A stretch of 64,000 nt of DNA from Neofusicoccum parvum (taxonomy: Eukaryota > Ascomycota > Dothideomycetes > Botryosphaeriales > Botryosphaeriaceae). The notes below the pieces were generated by a model. The model saw nothing but the letters and a program-made list of their open reading frames with translations, had not been told where the DNA came from and ran no database searches. The position numbers were made by a program, and so were the translations under genes. This document shows, piece after piece, positions 33,493 to 44,061 of this stretch. The stretch is from positions 1,426,001 to 1,490,000 of the forward strand of contig CP087208.1 in the NCBI GenBank assembly GCA_020912385.1, in the 5' to 3' direction. Numbering within the stretch: the first letter of the stretch is position 1; each line of letters opens with the position of its first letter.

Positions 33493-36295
33493 ATGAGTGT
33501 CAGCACCGATTCTATGGTATCAAAATGTGTTCTCGGAACCTTTCTCGATGGGCATACTCAGCAACCCAGATCGCAATCACCAGATGGTGTCACACAACTC
33601 TCAAGTCAAACAGAGTCATCCAAATGCTCATCTACCACCACTGACGATAGTAAAATGACTGGAAAGGTAAGCCGCTGGACACGCTTTGAACAATGGAAAT
33701 TAAAGCATTCCTTAATTGGATGGAAATTCAGCTTGAAGAGTGGTGCCATTTCAGCAATGATGGTGTTCTTGGTCGATTCAGCTGCCATTTCCACGACACT
33801 GGTTCGATTCGCGTCCGCCGACAAAATCAAAGACGGGCATGTCTTGGCCTACGAAGGCAGCTGTACCACCGTGCAGCGCTACAACACCATGCTACATTTT
33901 TACATCAATATTGCAAGCACCCTCCTTATCAGTGCCAGCAACTTCAGCATGCAGTGCCTGTCAGCGCCCACAAGGCACGATGTGGATAAAGCACATGCGC
34001 AAAAGGTCTGGTTGGACATCGGCGTCCCAAGCTTTCGAAATCTCTGGCATATTAGGCTGCGAAAAGCCATCCTCTGGACAGTTCTGGCTGCAACCTCAAT
34101 GCTCCTTCACCTCTTGTAATTTCGCCCATTCCTTCTTGGTATATACTTGCTGATTCATGTAATAGCTTCAACGCGACCGTCTTTGCAACTATTGGCGCAG
34201 AATCGTATGTAGTTCACATGGTGAACTCTCTAGTGTTCAAAGAAGTCGAAGGCAGAGTCTTCTTCAATCTATCTAATATGCCGACTTCGCAAGTTCCTAG
34301 CTCCAAACTTGTGTTCGCAGAGCAGAACAGCACGATGAACATGGGCGGAATCGAATATCAGAATACAACACTCACCCGATACTCACCAAACGAGTGCATA
34401 GACTTGTTCGCAAGAGAGTTCATTTCAGACCGCCGGTTCGTTTTCTTGGAGGCTCAGATGCCAACGTACGGGTTCACTTCAACCCTCTCCGTAAACGCAA
34501 CCACATTATTGTCGGGGAACACAGTCGGCAACTACAATGAACCGTACGAATGGATGTGCGGCCTCGATGGTCCATGCAAACCTAAAGAGTTGAAAAATCG
34601 GCCTAGCTGGAAAATTGATGGTCAGATCATAATAGGCTGTTACAGCACTCAGCTAGAAGAGCACTGTAAGCTAGAGATGTCATCCCAGCTTGCAATCACA
34701 GTCATCGCTATAACCTTACTCAAAGTCTTGGTATTGGGCATTGCAGCATTCTATACTGAGGCGACCCCGTTGTTGACAGTTGGAGATGCGATAAGCTCGT
34801 TCCTTGCGACTCCTGATCCAAACACGGAGAATATGCTCTTCCTTCAGCTTGGAGATGCCAGTCATAAATGGACGTGGACTTCACCAGAGAAGCTTTGGTT
34901 TCCATGGCGTCGGCGGAGAATAAGGACGATAGGTGCTAGAAGACGCAAGTTGTTTGTTCTCCTGTAAGTAACCCTATGCCTTGGCGGGATTGGTCTTGGC
35001 TGACCACTTTGAAGGTACCTTACCATTTTCAGCGTCACAGCAGCGATTCTCACGTATGTTATACTAAAAGCTAGAGCGGTTGGAAAGCTTTCAACGCTGC
35101 TTCAATCGGGACTTGGCTCCTCAAGTGTCCACAATATCCTCAGTCATTGGAGCATTGAGAATAGCCGGAGAACCGCTTTATGGAGAAACACAGTCGTCGC
35201 GAACATGGCTCAAGTTGTTTTTTCCATATTCTATTTTATCTATAACGGCAGCCTCACAACAATAATCTTGGGAATTGAATGGGACGCGTACGCGAAGACA
35301 AGAAAAGGGCTACGTGTGTCTGGCATCCCTCTGTTACGGCACAGCCTTCTCAGGTCAGAGAATTACGGATCAACTCCGACGGAACAACGAGAAGTCGGAA
35401 GTCTTACGAAGCCGGGGGTCACGAGATCACAGACACTACCACGTGAAGTGTTACGTACGACCCATCTGTGCCCTCAATAAACGGCACGCCAACTTGTGCC
35501 CTCAAGTAACGGCACGCTCAGCGGTGCCCTTAAGAGACGGCACCACCAGATTGTATACACTTTCCTATAGTATATATAGCTTCACTCTCTAGCTAGTATT
35601 TGACCCTCCGTGGTCAACTTCGATAATCAATCTACACCATTGATTAGTAACACGGCCTTCGCACGCAGTGCTCAGTCACGTGTATTCATCTATACTGTTC
35701 TCACTCCCTCTCTTGTACCCACTCAAGGTAAACCCTAATACGGCTTACCGCCCTCTTTGGTGTTCGGATCCTTAGAGGCAGAGGCCCGCCGTTACACCCT
35801 CGAGGTCAACAGCGTGGTACACACTTTCTGCAGCTCCCTCACCGTTACGCCATTCCACTCATGATAGCTTCCAGTGCGCTGCATTGGCTTGCCTCTCAGT
35901 CATTATTTGCTATAAGCGTAATTGTCGACCACAAGATACCTTTCCTTACTTGCGCTTACTCTCCTCTTGGATTCCTTTGCCTCTTTCTTACACTCCTAAT
36001 AATGCTGGGATACTTCTCCTACATGGCATTCTCAAAATTTGAGAACGGGATGCCGGTTGCAGGTAGCTGCAGTGCCGCTATAGCAGCGGCATGCCATCCT
36101 CCAATCTGCGACACAGGCCACTCCGATATATCAAAGCTGCCTCTCCAGTGGGGTGTTATGCAAGAACGTAACGACCAGCACAACCTCTACTGCGCCTTTT
36201 GGCATGCGGAGGTCCGGTTTCCCCGGAGTGAGTTTAGTTTTGAGCGTTGGGCTACGAACGTTCGACAGATTCTGTTGAACGGCGCGAGAAAGTAG
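33493..36295 (+). pseudogene. DUF6536 membrane protein, copy A, disrupted by an LTR
   Basis: A multi-pass fungal membrane protein of unknown function. Exons are 33493-34115, 34166-34963 and from 35015. The last exon is interrupted at 35332 by a 465-bp LTR and resumes at 35802. The N-terminal DUF6536 region has GWKFSLKSGAISA and NFSMQCLSAPTRHDVDKAH. The centre is an extracellular-looking Asn-rich loop, and the C terminus has several helices and GMPVAGSCSAAIAAACH. The insert plus one target-site copy is 470 bp, not a multiple of three. Translation as it stands enters the LTR and stops at 35480 (about 628 residues), losing the last helices. Sequence on both sides stays in one frame once the insert is discounted, and no other lesions were found, so the break looks recent. 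Copy B at 40451 is an intact relative. Confidence 0.85.
35332..35796. mobile_element. Solo LTR (465 bp) inserted in a gene
   Basis: It begins TGTTACGG and ends CCGTTACA (7 of 8 inverted match) and has TG..CA ends. It is flanked by CCCTC at 35327-35331 and 35797-35801, a perfect 5-bp target duplication. A TATATATAG box lies near 35570. Internal imperfect repeats of the type ACGGCACG..GTGCCCTCAA occur at about 35465-35545. No retroelement coding region is present, so it is a solo LTR left by recombination. Family (copia or gypsy) is not determined. Confidence 0.92.
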
Positions 36296-36477
36296 GACAC
36301 CGCTGTCCTCTTAGATTGCTGCTATTGAGAGCTATATAAATATCTCATGGCAAAGAGGACGCGTAATCAAAAGAGGCTGTGCTGCGTACGAGGAAGGGGT
36401 GGAGTGATGGTGGTGTGGTGAGAAGAAGAGATATTACGAGACACGTGATTGCGGGCCAATGTGGTTGACAGATTCTC

Positions 36478-36735
36478 ATGGAGAAGAGGTTGCTCCAGCG
36501 CTTCCATGAGTATGATCGACAAAACCATCGGATGATAAGTGATGCGAAGACTGTCGCTCAGATTTTTCCTCAAGAACCTCAGAATAAATGGACTGGGGGT
36601 ACCTACGCGCCTGAGGATATCGAATTAGCCAGGGAGATTTGGTCCAGGGTAAATTTCATGGCATGGAAGCCCGGAAGTAAGCTATATGAAGCTGTTTTGA
36701 CGGAGTTTTACGATTATCACAACGTTATTCCGTAG
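36478..36735 (+). CDS. Small hypothetical protein
   Basis: An 85-residue frame with an ATG start and ordinary amino-acid composition: a Lys/Arg-rich N terminus, then KWTGGTYAPEDIELAREIW. There is no family, signal peptide or membrane segment. It could be a small gene, an exon of an unrecognised gene, or chance. Confidence 0.3.
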   Translation: MEKRLLQRFHEYDRQNHRMISDAKTVAQIFPQEPQNKWTGGTYAPEDIELAREIWSRVNFMAWKPGSKLYEAVLTEFYDYHNVIP

Positions 36736-37304
36736 AATTCTTCTCCACTACACAGTATTTTTGATCTGTCTCCATACTGGCGCAGGTGGTAATTGATCTT
36801 AAGCTATAAATGCAGCAAAGGGGCTTGAATTAAATGGTTGTATAGAACAAAAGGAGTCGAAACTTTCATCCAGATGACTTTGGTGCATAGAGTGAAATTT
36901 TCAAACTCGAGAGTATGTTTTAGCTCCGCATTATTCTCACTTTGATGTATTGGCCGAGAGTCGATGCGAGTGGGCTCGGAGGTTCAGCGCAAGTAGCCGC
37001 TCCGCTCGACGTAGTTAGCACGGGTTGGCCACGCGGTTCCCCGTAAGTCTCCACCATACATACAATTCTTGGAGGATGCCGCTCCCTTTTCGTGGAGACG
37101 GTCTTGTGAGTCCAGTGTCATAATTTTGCTCGTGTTACTTTTTAATCCATAATGCTCACTTTTTATCTGATTTCGTGTACGACCCATGGATCAGACTGGT
37201 ACTTCATACGGTCAAGGCAATGGTTTTCTCGTTTGTACAAGGAGTCTATTTCGAAACGCTGTTTTATAACTAGCGAATTATCAAAGTAGTAGATACATGG
37301 CTAT
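36736..37304. other. AT-rich intergenic region
   Basis: This is 3' flanking DNA of the S53 peptidase gene. Nothing was recognised. Confidence 0.5.
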
Positions 37305-39216
37305 TTACAACCCCCTCGCCGTGTGGTTCAACTTCCCACCAGCCTCCTTCACCAACAACGGGAACACGGGCGTCCCGAATCCGGTGACGGGATCCCAGCC
37401 CTCGGTGGCGGGGAAGCCCTCGCTCGAGCAGCCGACGGCGCTGCCGCCGGTGATGTCGGTGTAGGCCTTGTAGCCCTTCTTGTACAGCCAGGGGTTGAGG
37501 AAGCCGAGGGCGGGCTTGCCCTGGGCGAGCAGGGCGTCGTTGACGAGGGCGAAGATGCCGGCGTGCAGCGGGGTGGAGGCGGACGTGCCGGAGATGACGC
37601 CCTCGGTGCCGTTCCAGAAGTACGCGAAGTACTGGCCCTGCGCGGCGATGTCCGGGTACGCGCGCCCGGTCTTGTTGTACAGCCCGTCGAACTTGCCGCC
37701 GAGGTTCTTGATGTACTCCTTGACCACCTTCTTCTGGTACGAGGGCTGCGCGAAGTAGTTGCTGAAGCCGCTGCCGCTGGCGTACACGTTGTGCACGCGC
37801 CCCGCGGCGTCGGTGTAGGATGGGCGGTAGGCTACCACTTCGGGCTCGAACTCGTGCGTCGCGCCCACGGTCGTCACGTACGGGCAGCTGGCCGGGAAGG
37901 CGGGCAGGAATTGCGTCGTGTTCTTGCCGTCGTTGCTGATGCAGGTGCCGTTCGTGCCGACGCCCGAGTCGCCGCTGGAGAAGAGGACGGAGATGCCGCG
38001 GGCGCCCAGCTGGGCGAAGAGCGAGCACACCTTCTTGGCGTACGCTTCCGGCACGGTCTGCTCGCTGTCGCCGTAGGAGGTGCTGATGACCTGGGGCAGG
38101 TCGTCCTGGGCGAGGACGTAGTTGAGCCAGACGAGGTACGGCTCGTTGGTGTTGGTGGGGGTGCTCGTGTCGGGGTTGAACGGCGGGCTGCCGCCGGTCG
38201 ACCAGGAGTTGATTTGGATGGGTCCGGCGATGCCAGACTGCGCCTGGACGTCGAGGTTGGCTTCCTTGGAAGTGCCATCCTCGGCCTGAGTGTAGTTCAA
38301 CGGGCCGTCCTGCACGGGGCCGTCTGCGATTGAGGTCTGGGTGAAGGTGGAGGCGTCTGCAATGGCGTCAGGGCGATACTTGGCCAGGAACTTCTCGGTG
38401 TCGGGCCGGATAGGGACCTCGCCAAGGTAGTTGGTGAAGCCGACCTTGCTCTGTCCAGAGTGCGGGATGTAGCCCTTGGTGCTGTAGAGGTTCTGGAAGC
38501 ACTCGGGGGTGACGGAGCTGACGTTGCACACCTTTGCAATGGTGGTGTTGCTGGGAGGAGTGTAGCTGGATGAAACCCACGGGGCGAGCTCCAGAGCGTT
38601 GCTGACCTGAGCACCGGTGCGCATGAACGAGGTGGTGGGCTGGATGGCGTCAATGTGCTCGTGGAGGTGCTGCGGAAGAGACCATTGAGCGGTGCGCACA
38701 AGCCTGCTGCCGTCCTCGTGCTGGTAGACGCTGTACTCAGTGTCGAGCAGCTGCTCAACATCGGCGACAGGCAGGGTGACATCGATCCAGTCCTGCGCAG
38801 GGCTGTACCGCAATGCCGACACATCAACGCCGCTCTCGCCGAGCCACTCATGCACGGCCTTAAGGGCCTCGTCGGAAGGCTTGATGAGTTCGTTTACGTG
38901 TTCGGCGCTCAAGTGCTGTCCGTAGCGGTGGTGATCCGGGTCGGACACTGTCGGCGGTGGTCAGCATTGGCAGTACCAGTAAAGGGCGAGTAGACGCACC
39001 TTCGTACAAGTGCCGTTCGAGCTCGTCGAACTGGCTCTGCTTGAGGCCAATATGCAGGTGAAGAACATGGCTCTCGGGAGCGGGGCCAGTCTTGGACCAC
39101 TGGCGGGGCACGTAGTGGGATTCCTTGACGGCGTACGGCGTGCGTGCGCGGATGGGCGTGGCCAGGGCAGCTTGCGCGGCCGCGGCCACGGACAGGAGAG
39201 CGGTGAAACGAACCAT
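37305..39216 (-). CDS. Secreted S53 sedolisin (tripeptidyl-peptidase/aorsin-like)
   Basis: An acid-acting serine peptidase of family S53, secreted and autocatalytically matured. Exons are 39216-39000 and 38947-37305 (intron GTGCGT..CAG, 51 nt), giving 619 residues. Residues 1-19 are a signal peptide. The pro-kumamolisin activation domain runs to about residue 200 (LHIGLKQSQFDELERHLYE, DPDHHRYGQHLS). Catalytic residues are visible: Glu301 and Asp305 in KEANLDVQ, Asp399 in SSGDSGVG, and Ser528 in SGTSAS. The C-terminal calcium site (TDITGG, FPATEGWDPVTGFG) is complete. It is a GC-rich gene set between two AT-richer DUF6536 paralogues. Confidence 0.95.
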
Positions 39217-40450
39217 TGTCCTGCTCAGCGAACAAACAAAACAGCTCCCGAAAAGCGAAAGACGGCGCACGTAGCTCCAGCTCCCAGCTGGGAGCTCGGA
39301 GAGCCATTTATTGCTGAGGGCAGCATCAATGCGCGACGCGCTAGGATTGCGTGGCTGCGCGGCGCCAGGGCAGAAGTGGAAGCTGGTGCTGCGATCATGT
39401 TTTTGCAGCACCGAGCCGGCGGTGATCCTGCGTGACATTCATATTGTGGGGTGTTATCTTGATCGCCACAGCGCCGGCCTGGTTGGCGCCATCCCCCGTC
39501 GGGCAGGTGAAAACGCCGTGGCCCCAGTCACTTCCCGTGTTGGGCGTGGCCAAGGCGGATGGCACAATACGAGCCGACGCTTACACGCGAACAAGCACGA
39601 TTAACCGCTCCTTGGCTGCATTGGCACCACTGCATGGAACGGCGTGTCACCAACTTCTAGAATTCGCGTAGAATATCTGACCGACCTGAGTGGCCGTCGT
39701 ATTCAGTACCGGGAATTTCCACGCGAAGCTGGGTCCTTCGTCCGTGCAGATGCATCATGAATCGTTGCCGTTATCTTTCCAGCCTTTCTCAGAGATAACG
39801 GCAACTACAAAAAGCAGTAATCCGCCTGTGGCACAGACGAAGGATCCCAACTTCGCGTGGGACTGCCCTGTTTGACCCCTCGAATACCTCCCATGGGAAA
39901 CTGCAGAAAGATACAAGTCTGGATTAGTATTCTTGCAGATGGAATCGGGGTAGGCGTGTCGGCAAGTCCGACGCTTCGTAACAAAAACAACCTTCCACAA
40001 CGCCGCCGTTTACCTCTATCGTCGCCATCCGACTGAGGCCGCCAGTCCACTTCGTTCAATGCGAACACAAGCTTAGCAATGAGCTGCAAGGCCATGTTCT
40101 AGCTAGGCTATAGTAAGGCGGGCTGCTCTTACTTCTCGAGGGGCAGATATACGTAGTACGTACGGTAGAGCTGTGGAACGCCGCCCAATGCAGGCAGAAA
40201 TTCGTGCCACCAAATGACTTGTTTCTTGGTGTATCAACAGTTTCACAAGTACTAAAAATGAATGCGTGCAACAGGGATGAAAGATATAAGACCGCATGAA
40301 CAGCCTCCGTGTGAATCAGACTTCGTTCTCCAGACAATCCTCCACGAACCCCACTATAGACTGCAGCCTGATTCCAAAATAAAACCAATACTCGTCTACA
40401 TCCTCCATCACACTCACAGACTCGTTGCTGTTGCTCTTCTCAAAGGGAAA
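39217..40450. other. Intergenic region
   Basis: A 1.2-kb divergent spacer between the S53 gene (-) and DUF6536 copy B (+). No gene, RNA or repeat was recognised. Confidence 0.5.
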
Positions 40451-43278
40451 ATGAGTGGGACGAGTTCCAGGTACATACATGCTCAGCTGTAACTAAATTT
40501 CCTTCTCGCTAATAGTAAGGTTGAATCTAGCATACAACTCCTACCTCTCGGAAATGCGGCGGGTGCCGATGAGCCGTCGAATCAATCGGTAGAATCCTTT
40601 GATCTCTCCCCTCGCACGTCTCGTGAGCGGGAAAGTGTCGCGGATGTTAACAACAGGCCAACGAACAACCCGGCAAGTACTCTTCTCCAGCCCTCAGGAT
40701 CAGACGTGCCGAGAATATCGCTGGGTACATACCTGAAACAACCGTGGAAGTCGGTATGTCGGCGGCTTCCAGACGGGTGGCGGTTCGGCGTCACTCTAGG
40801 AGCTGCGCTATCTTTTTGTGCTCTTGTTGGGAACTTGGCTGTTTTCATTACCGCATCTGTATTGGCTCGCCACAAGAATGGCCAATCCTCCAACATTGCT
40901 CCAATCCGTCAGGGCAACTGCACTGAGATCAAGAAAATCGGCCTTGGGATCCACTTGGTTATCAACGCTGTCAGCACTTTACTCCTTGGCGCAAGTAACT
41001 ACTGCATGCAATGTCTCTCTGCTCCCACGCGGGTGGATATCAACAATGCTCACCAGAGAGGAGTATGGCTTGATGTCGGTGTGCCTAGCATACGGAACTC
41101 TCGCTTTATCGGATGGACAAAAATAGTTTTCTGGCTCATGCTTGGCCTTTCTTCTGTTCCCATCCACCTTCTGTAGTGCTTCCATATCCCAGAGTCATAC
41201 ACGGTGCTGATTCATTCTAGATATAACTCTACCTTCTTCGTGTCTCTCACCAACAACTCCTACGATATCTACTTTGCTTCCGAAGCTTTCACCAAAGGGG
41301 GTTGGATCGATGACAACGTATTCTCAGGCCCGCCTTCTGAGATAGAGGGGTCCTGGGGGGATTTAATAGAAAAAGATATCACGAGAAAGTTATCCAATGG
41401 GTCGGAGATCCACCAGAATATTTACAGCTATTACACTACCGATCCTTATTCTATCCAGTCCAGGGTCGAAGAGCTCGGAATTCCCACGAATGGGTCCACT
41501 TTCGAGAGACTAGGAAACGCAGAGTGCATCGAAGCCTATGCGAAGATACTCGTAACCGACCGGCGGAACGTCATACTGATCGCCTCAAATTCTCCACAAG
41601 ATAATCAGTACATCGAGTCTGTGGCCAACGCCTCCAACGCGTACGCGCACAACCAATCCTGTGAAATGTCCTACGACAACAACAACACTAATCCAATGTT
41701 CGCAGGAGAGGAATGCACATGCGACAACCTCTTGGGGGCACCGATCAGGTCGCCAGAACTAAACTTAGTTAGCTGCGCTGCAAACTCGTCCTTGTTCACA
41801 ATTGTGAGCTATCGGAATGATCTGGAGCCAATCCGTAAGCCACTTACATCAAATTGGTTTTACTGGATATGCTCCCAAGAGGGTATGTCCTCAAATACCT
41901 CACGGGAGTCGACCTGCAGCGATGAGTATTGGCAAATGATCAAATCCAATGCATCGCAGTCCTGGAATGTTTGGGGCTACGACATCGAATATTGTATCAG
42001 TGAATCGGTGCAGGAGCAATGTAGTCTAAACGTTGCCACGGGCCTTTTAGCTGTTATCGCTCTCTTCAACGCTGTCGTAAGTAGGCCCCTATGTTTGGCG
42101 ACAAGCAAGCGCCAGCTAACGGGACCAAAGAAATTCGTCGTCATCACACTTACTCTCTGGAAAGTCAAAGACAAGCCACTCATCACATTAGGCGATGTAG
42201 CAGCATCATTCATCCGCGAACCTGACGCGACGACGTTGGGAAGGTGTTTACTTGCCAAACCAGATCTTCCTGGCCTATTCTCCCGTGCTAAGAGATTTGC
42301 GCCCGGCTGTCGCAAACCGAAGCCATATGCTTCAGAGATTAGAAGACAAGCGGCTTCTGTAAGCATTGTTCAGTGGACTTTGTCCTTCTTCCTGTGAGTG
42401 CCGACAGCCCTAAGCACAGCGGGACGTGGCACGCCAATACCAAATTCAACAATTACCCGCTTACGTATTGCAGGTTACCCTCTGCTCTAGCAGCTCTCGT
42501 TACCCTCCTTTGCTTAGCCGTAAGCAAGCTAAACGCATCATACGATAAAGGCAGTGCTAAGTCCCTTTTTGAGATCGGTCTAAGCACGACTAGTCCGTAC
42601 ACAGTAATCAGGGGCGAAGGTTGGAACGTGCCTCAGGAAGGCGACGCTGCCATCATCGATACCGTCTTAATCGCCAACATTCCCCAGGTGATACTTTCAT
42701 TTATCTACTTCACCATAAACGGCTTGATTACTAGAATGTCGCTGGCCAGTGAGTGGGCACGCTATGCGCACGACCGCCGCGCGCTACGCGTCTCCGAACC
42801 GCGGGGCGGCCAGCGGTCGACGTACTTTTTACAGCTACCGTATCGATTGGGCATCCCATTAATGGTCTTCTCTACTTTCCTGCACTGGGTCGTCTCGCAG
42901 AGCATCTATATTGTCAAGATTGATGGCAAGGATGGCGTCGGAAACGAAATGAAGCTCAGCTCAGGCACCTCGGAAGTCAGCTGCGGCTATTCGCCACTCG
43001 GTATGATCATTGCCATCATTGCATTAACTGCATTTATAGCATTCGTTCTCTCATTAGGCGCACGGAAGCTACAGCCGGGAATGCCGCTGGCGGGAAGCTG
43101 CAGCATGATTATCTCGGCAGCGTGCCACGCTCCCGCGGGGACTTCTGAATGTCTGCCGATCATGTGGGGGGCGATCCCAGGCGCAGAGGTGGAACCGGAA
43201 GATGGTCAGGAAGTGGGACATTGCGCATTCTCGAACGACCGAGTGGATGTTCCCATCGATGGCCGTTTGTACGCATGA
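40451..43278 (+). CDS. DUF6536 membrane protein, copy B (intact)
   Basis: An intact paralogue of the broken gene at 33493, 866 residues. Exons are 40451-40470, 40516-41172, 41221-42076, 42131-42393 and 42474-43278. Introns are 45, 48, 54 and 80 nt. The 20-nt first exon is inferred because the frame from 40516 lacks an ATG and the splice gives MSGTSSSKVESS in frame. Intron 3 (GTAAGT, CTAAC) is a multiple of three and would otherwise be read through. The DUF6536 region has GWRFGVTLGAALS and YCMQCLSAPTRVDINNAH. The middle loop is Asn- and Cys-rich (CEMSYDNNNTNP..CTCDN), and the last part has helices and GMPLAGSCSMIISAACHAP. It is a plasma or internal membrane protein of unknown function. Confidence 0.83.
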
Positions 43279-43812
43279 ATGAGATGGGGTGTTCGTGAGG
43301 TGAAGGAAGACGCGTCAAGAAGGGAATTACTTCATCGATTCATAGATGCGGGGCGGCATTAATCCGGCTTTTCAAATTCTGAATGACTGAGCTAGTGTAA
43401 TTCGGAGTCGATCTGTTCAAAATCCTACTGTTCACATATTGACTTCCCCACCGGACCAAATGCCTTTCTTACGACATGTTCGTCTTCCCATTTAAGACAG
43501 AGAAAGTTGTAAAACTCGAAAACGTTAGAGACCTCCGGCGCGCCTTCTGAATTCAACTGGCTGAAATCTTCGTTCCACCTTCCATTGTGGGCGCTGCGGG
43601 CGTTGCAGGTGACTGGTGGAACGACCGGGAGAGCTACAGAAGACGTGTCTTGCTTAATTGTCTCTCAGTCTCAGCGTCAGCCCACCACCCCTACTAACAC
43701 CACCGCGACTGCCTCTACCAAGCAGCCCGGCCCTGCCACTACCGAGCATATGATTATATATCTGTAAGCGACCATCCAGCACCCATCAACCTCCGACGTC
43801 GAACAGTCGAAG

Positions 43813-43956
43813 ATGCCGTTCCGAAGGACGTTCGGGCGCAATCTAGATTCTCCACCAATCAACCACTGCCGTGGAAAGCGCGCGACCGCCGCGTCGTTCT
43901 TCGACTACAGCCACCCTCGCGATGAACAGTCCAAGAGGAGTTTTGAACATAGGTAG
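43813..43956 (+). CDS. Possible very small ORF (47 residues)
   Basis: An ATG-started 47-residue frame, basic and with no signal peptide (MPFRRTFGRNLDSPP...). A TATA-like ATTATATATC sits about 60 nt upstream. It lies in the convergent space between copy B and the DUF2235 gene. Support is limited to the promoter-like element and the open frame; it may be chance. Confidence 0.2.
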   Translation: MPFRRTFGRNLDSPPINHCRGKRATAASFFDYSHPRDEQSKRSFEHR

Positions 43957-44061
43957 GATCTGCATTACGTTCTACTGCTTTCACCAGCCCGAACAGATAG
44001 ATGCTTTATCACTTTAATGCTATATAAGCGCCTTGTGCTAGTAACAGCAAGAATTCTTTTC

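Noticed and set aside
33667..33732. Possible intron (GTAAGC..CAG) in the first exon of DUF6536 copy A
   Set aside because: Its removal would delete the segment aligned with GWRFG in copy B. It is therefore coding.
35449..35796. Shorter LTR starting at the second TGTTACG (35449)
   Set aside because: The bases flanking it (TGAAG against CCCTC) do not match. The start at 35332 gives a perfect CCCTC duplication and restores frame continuity.
37323..38333. 336-residue plus-strand frame opposite the S53 peptidase
   Set aside because: Antisense shadow. The minus strand carries all catalytic motifs.
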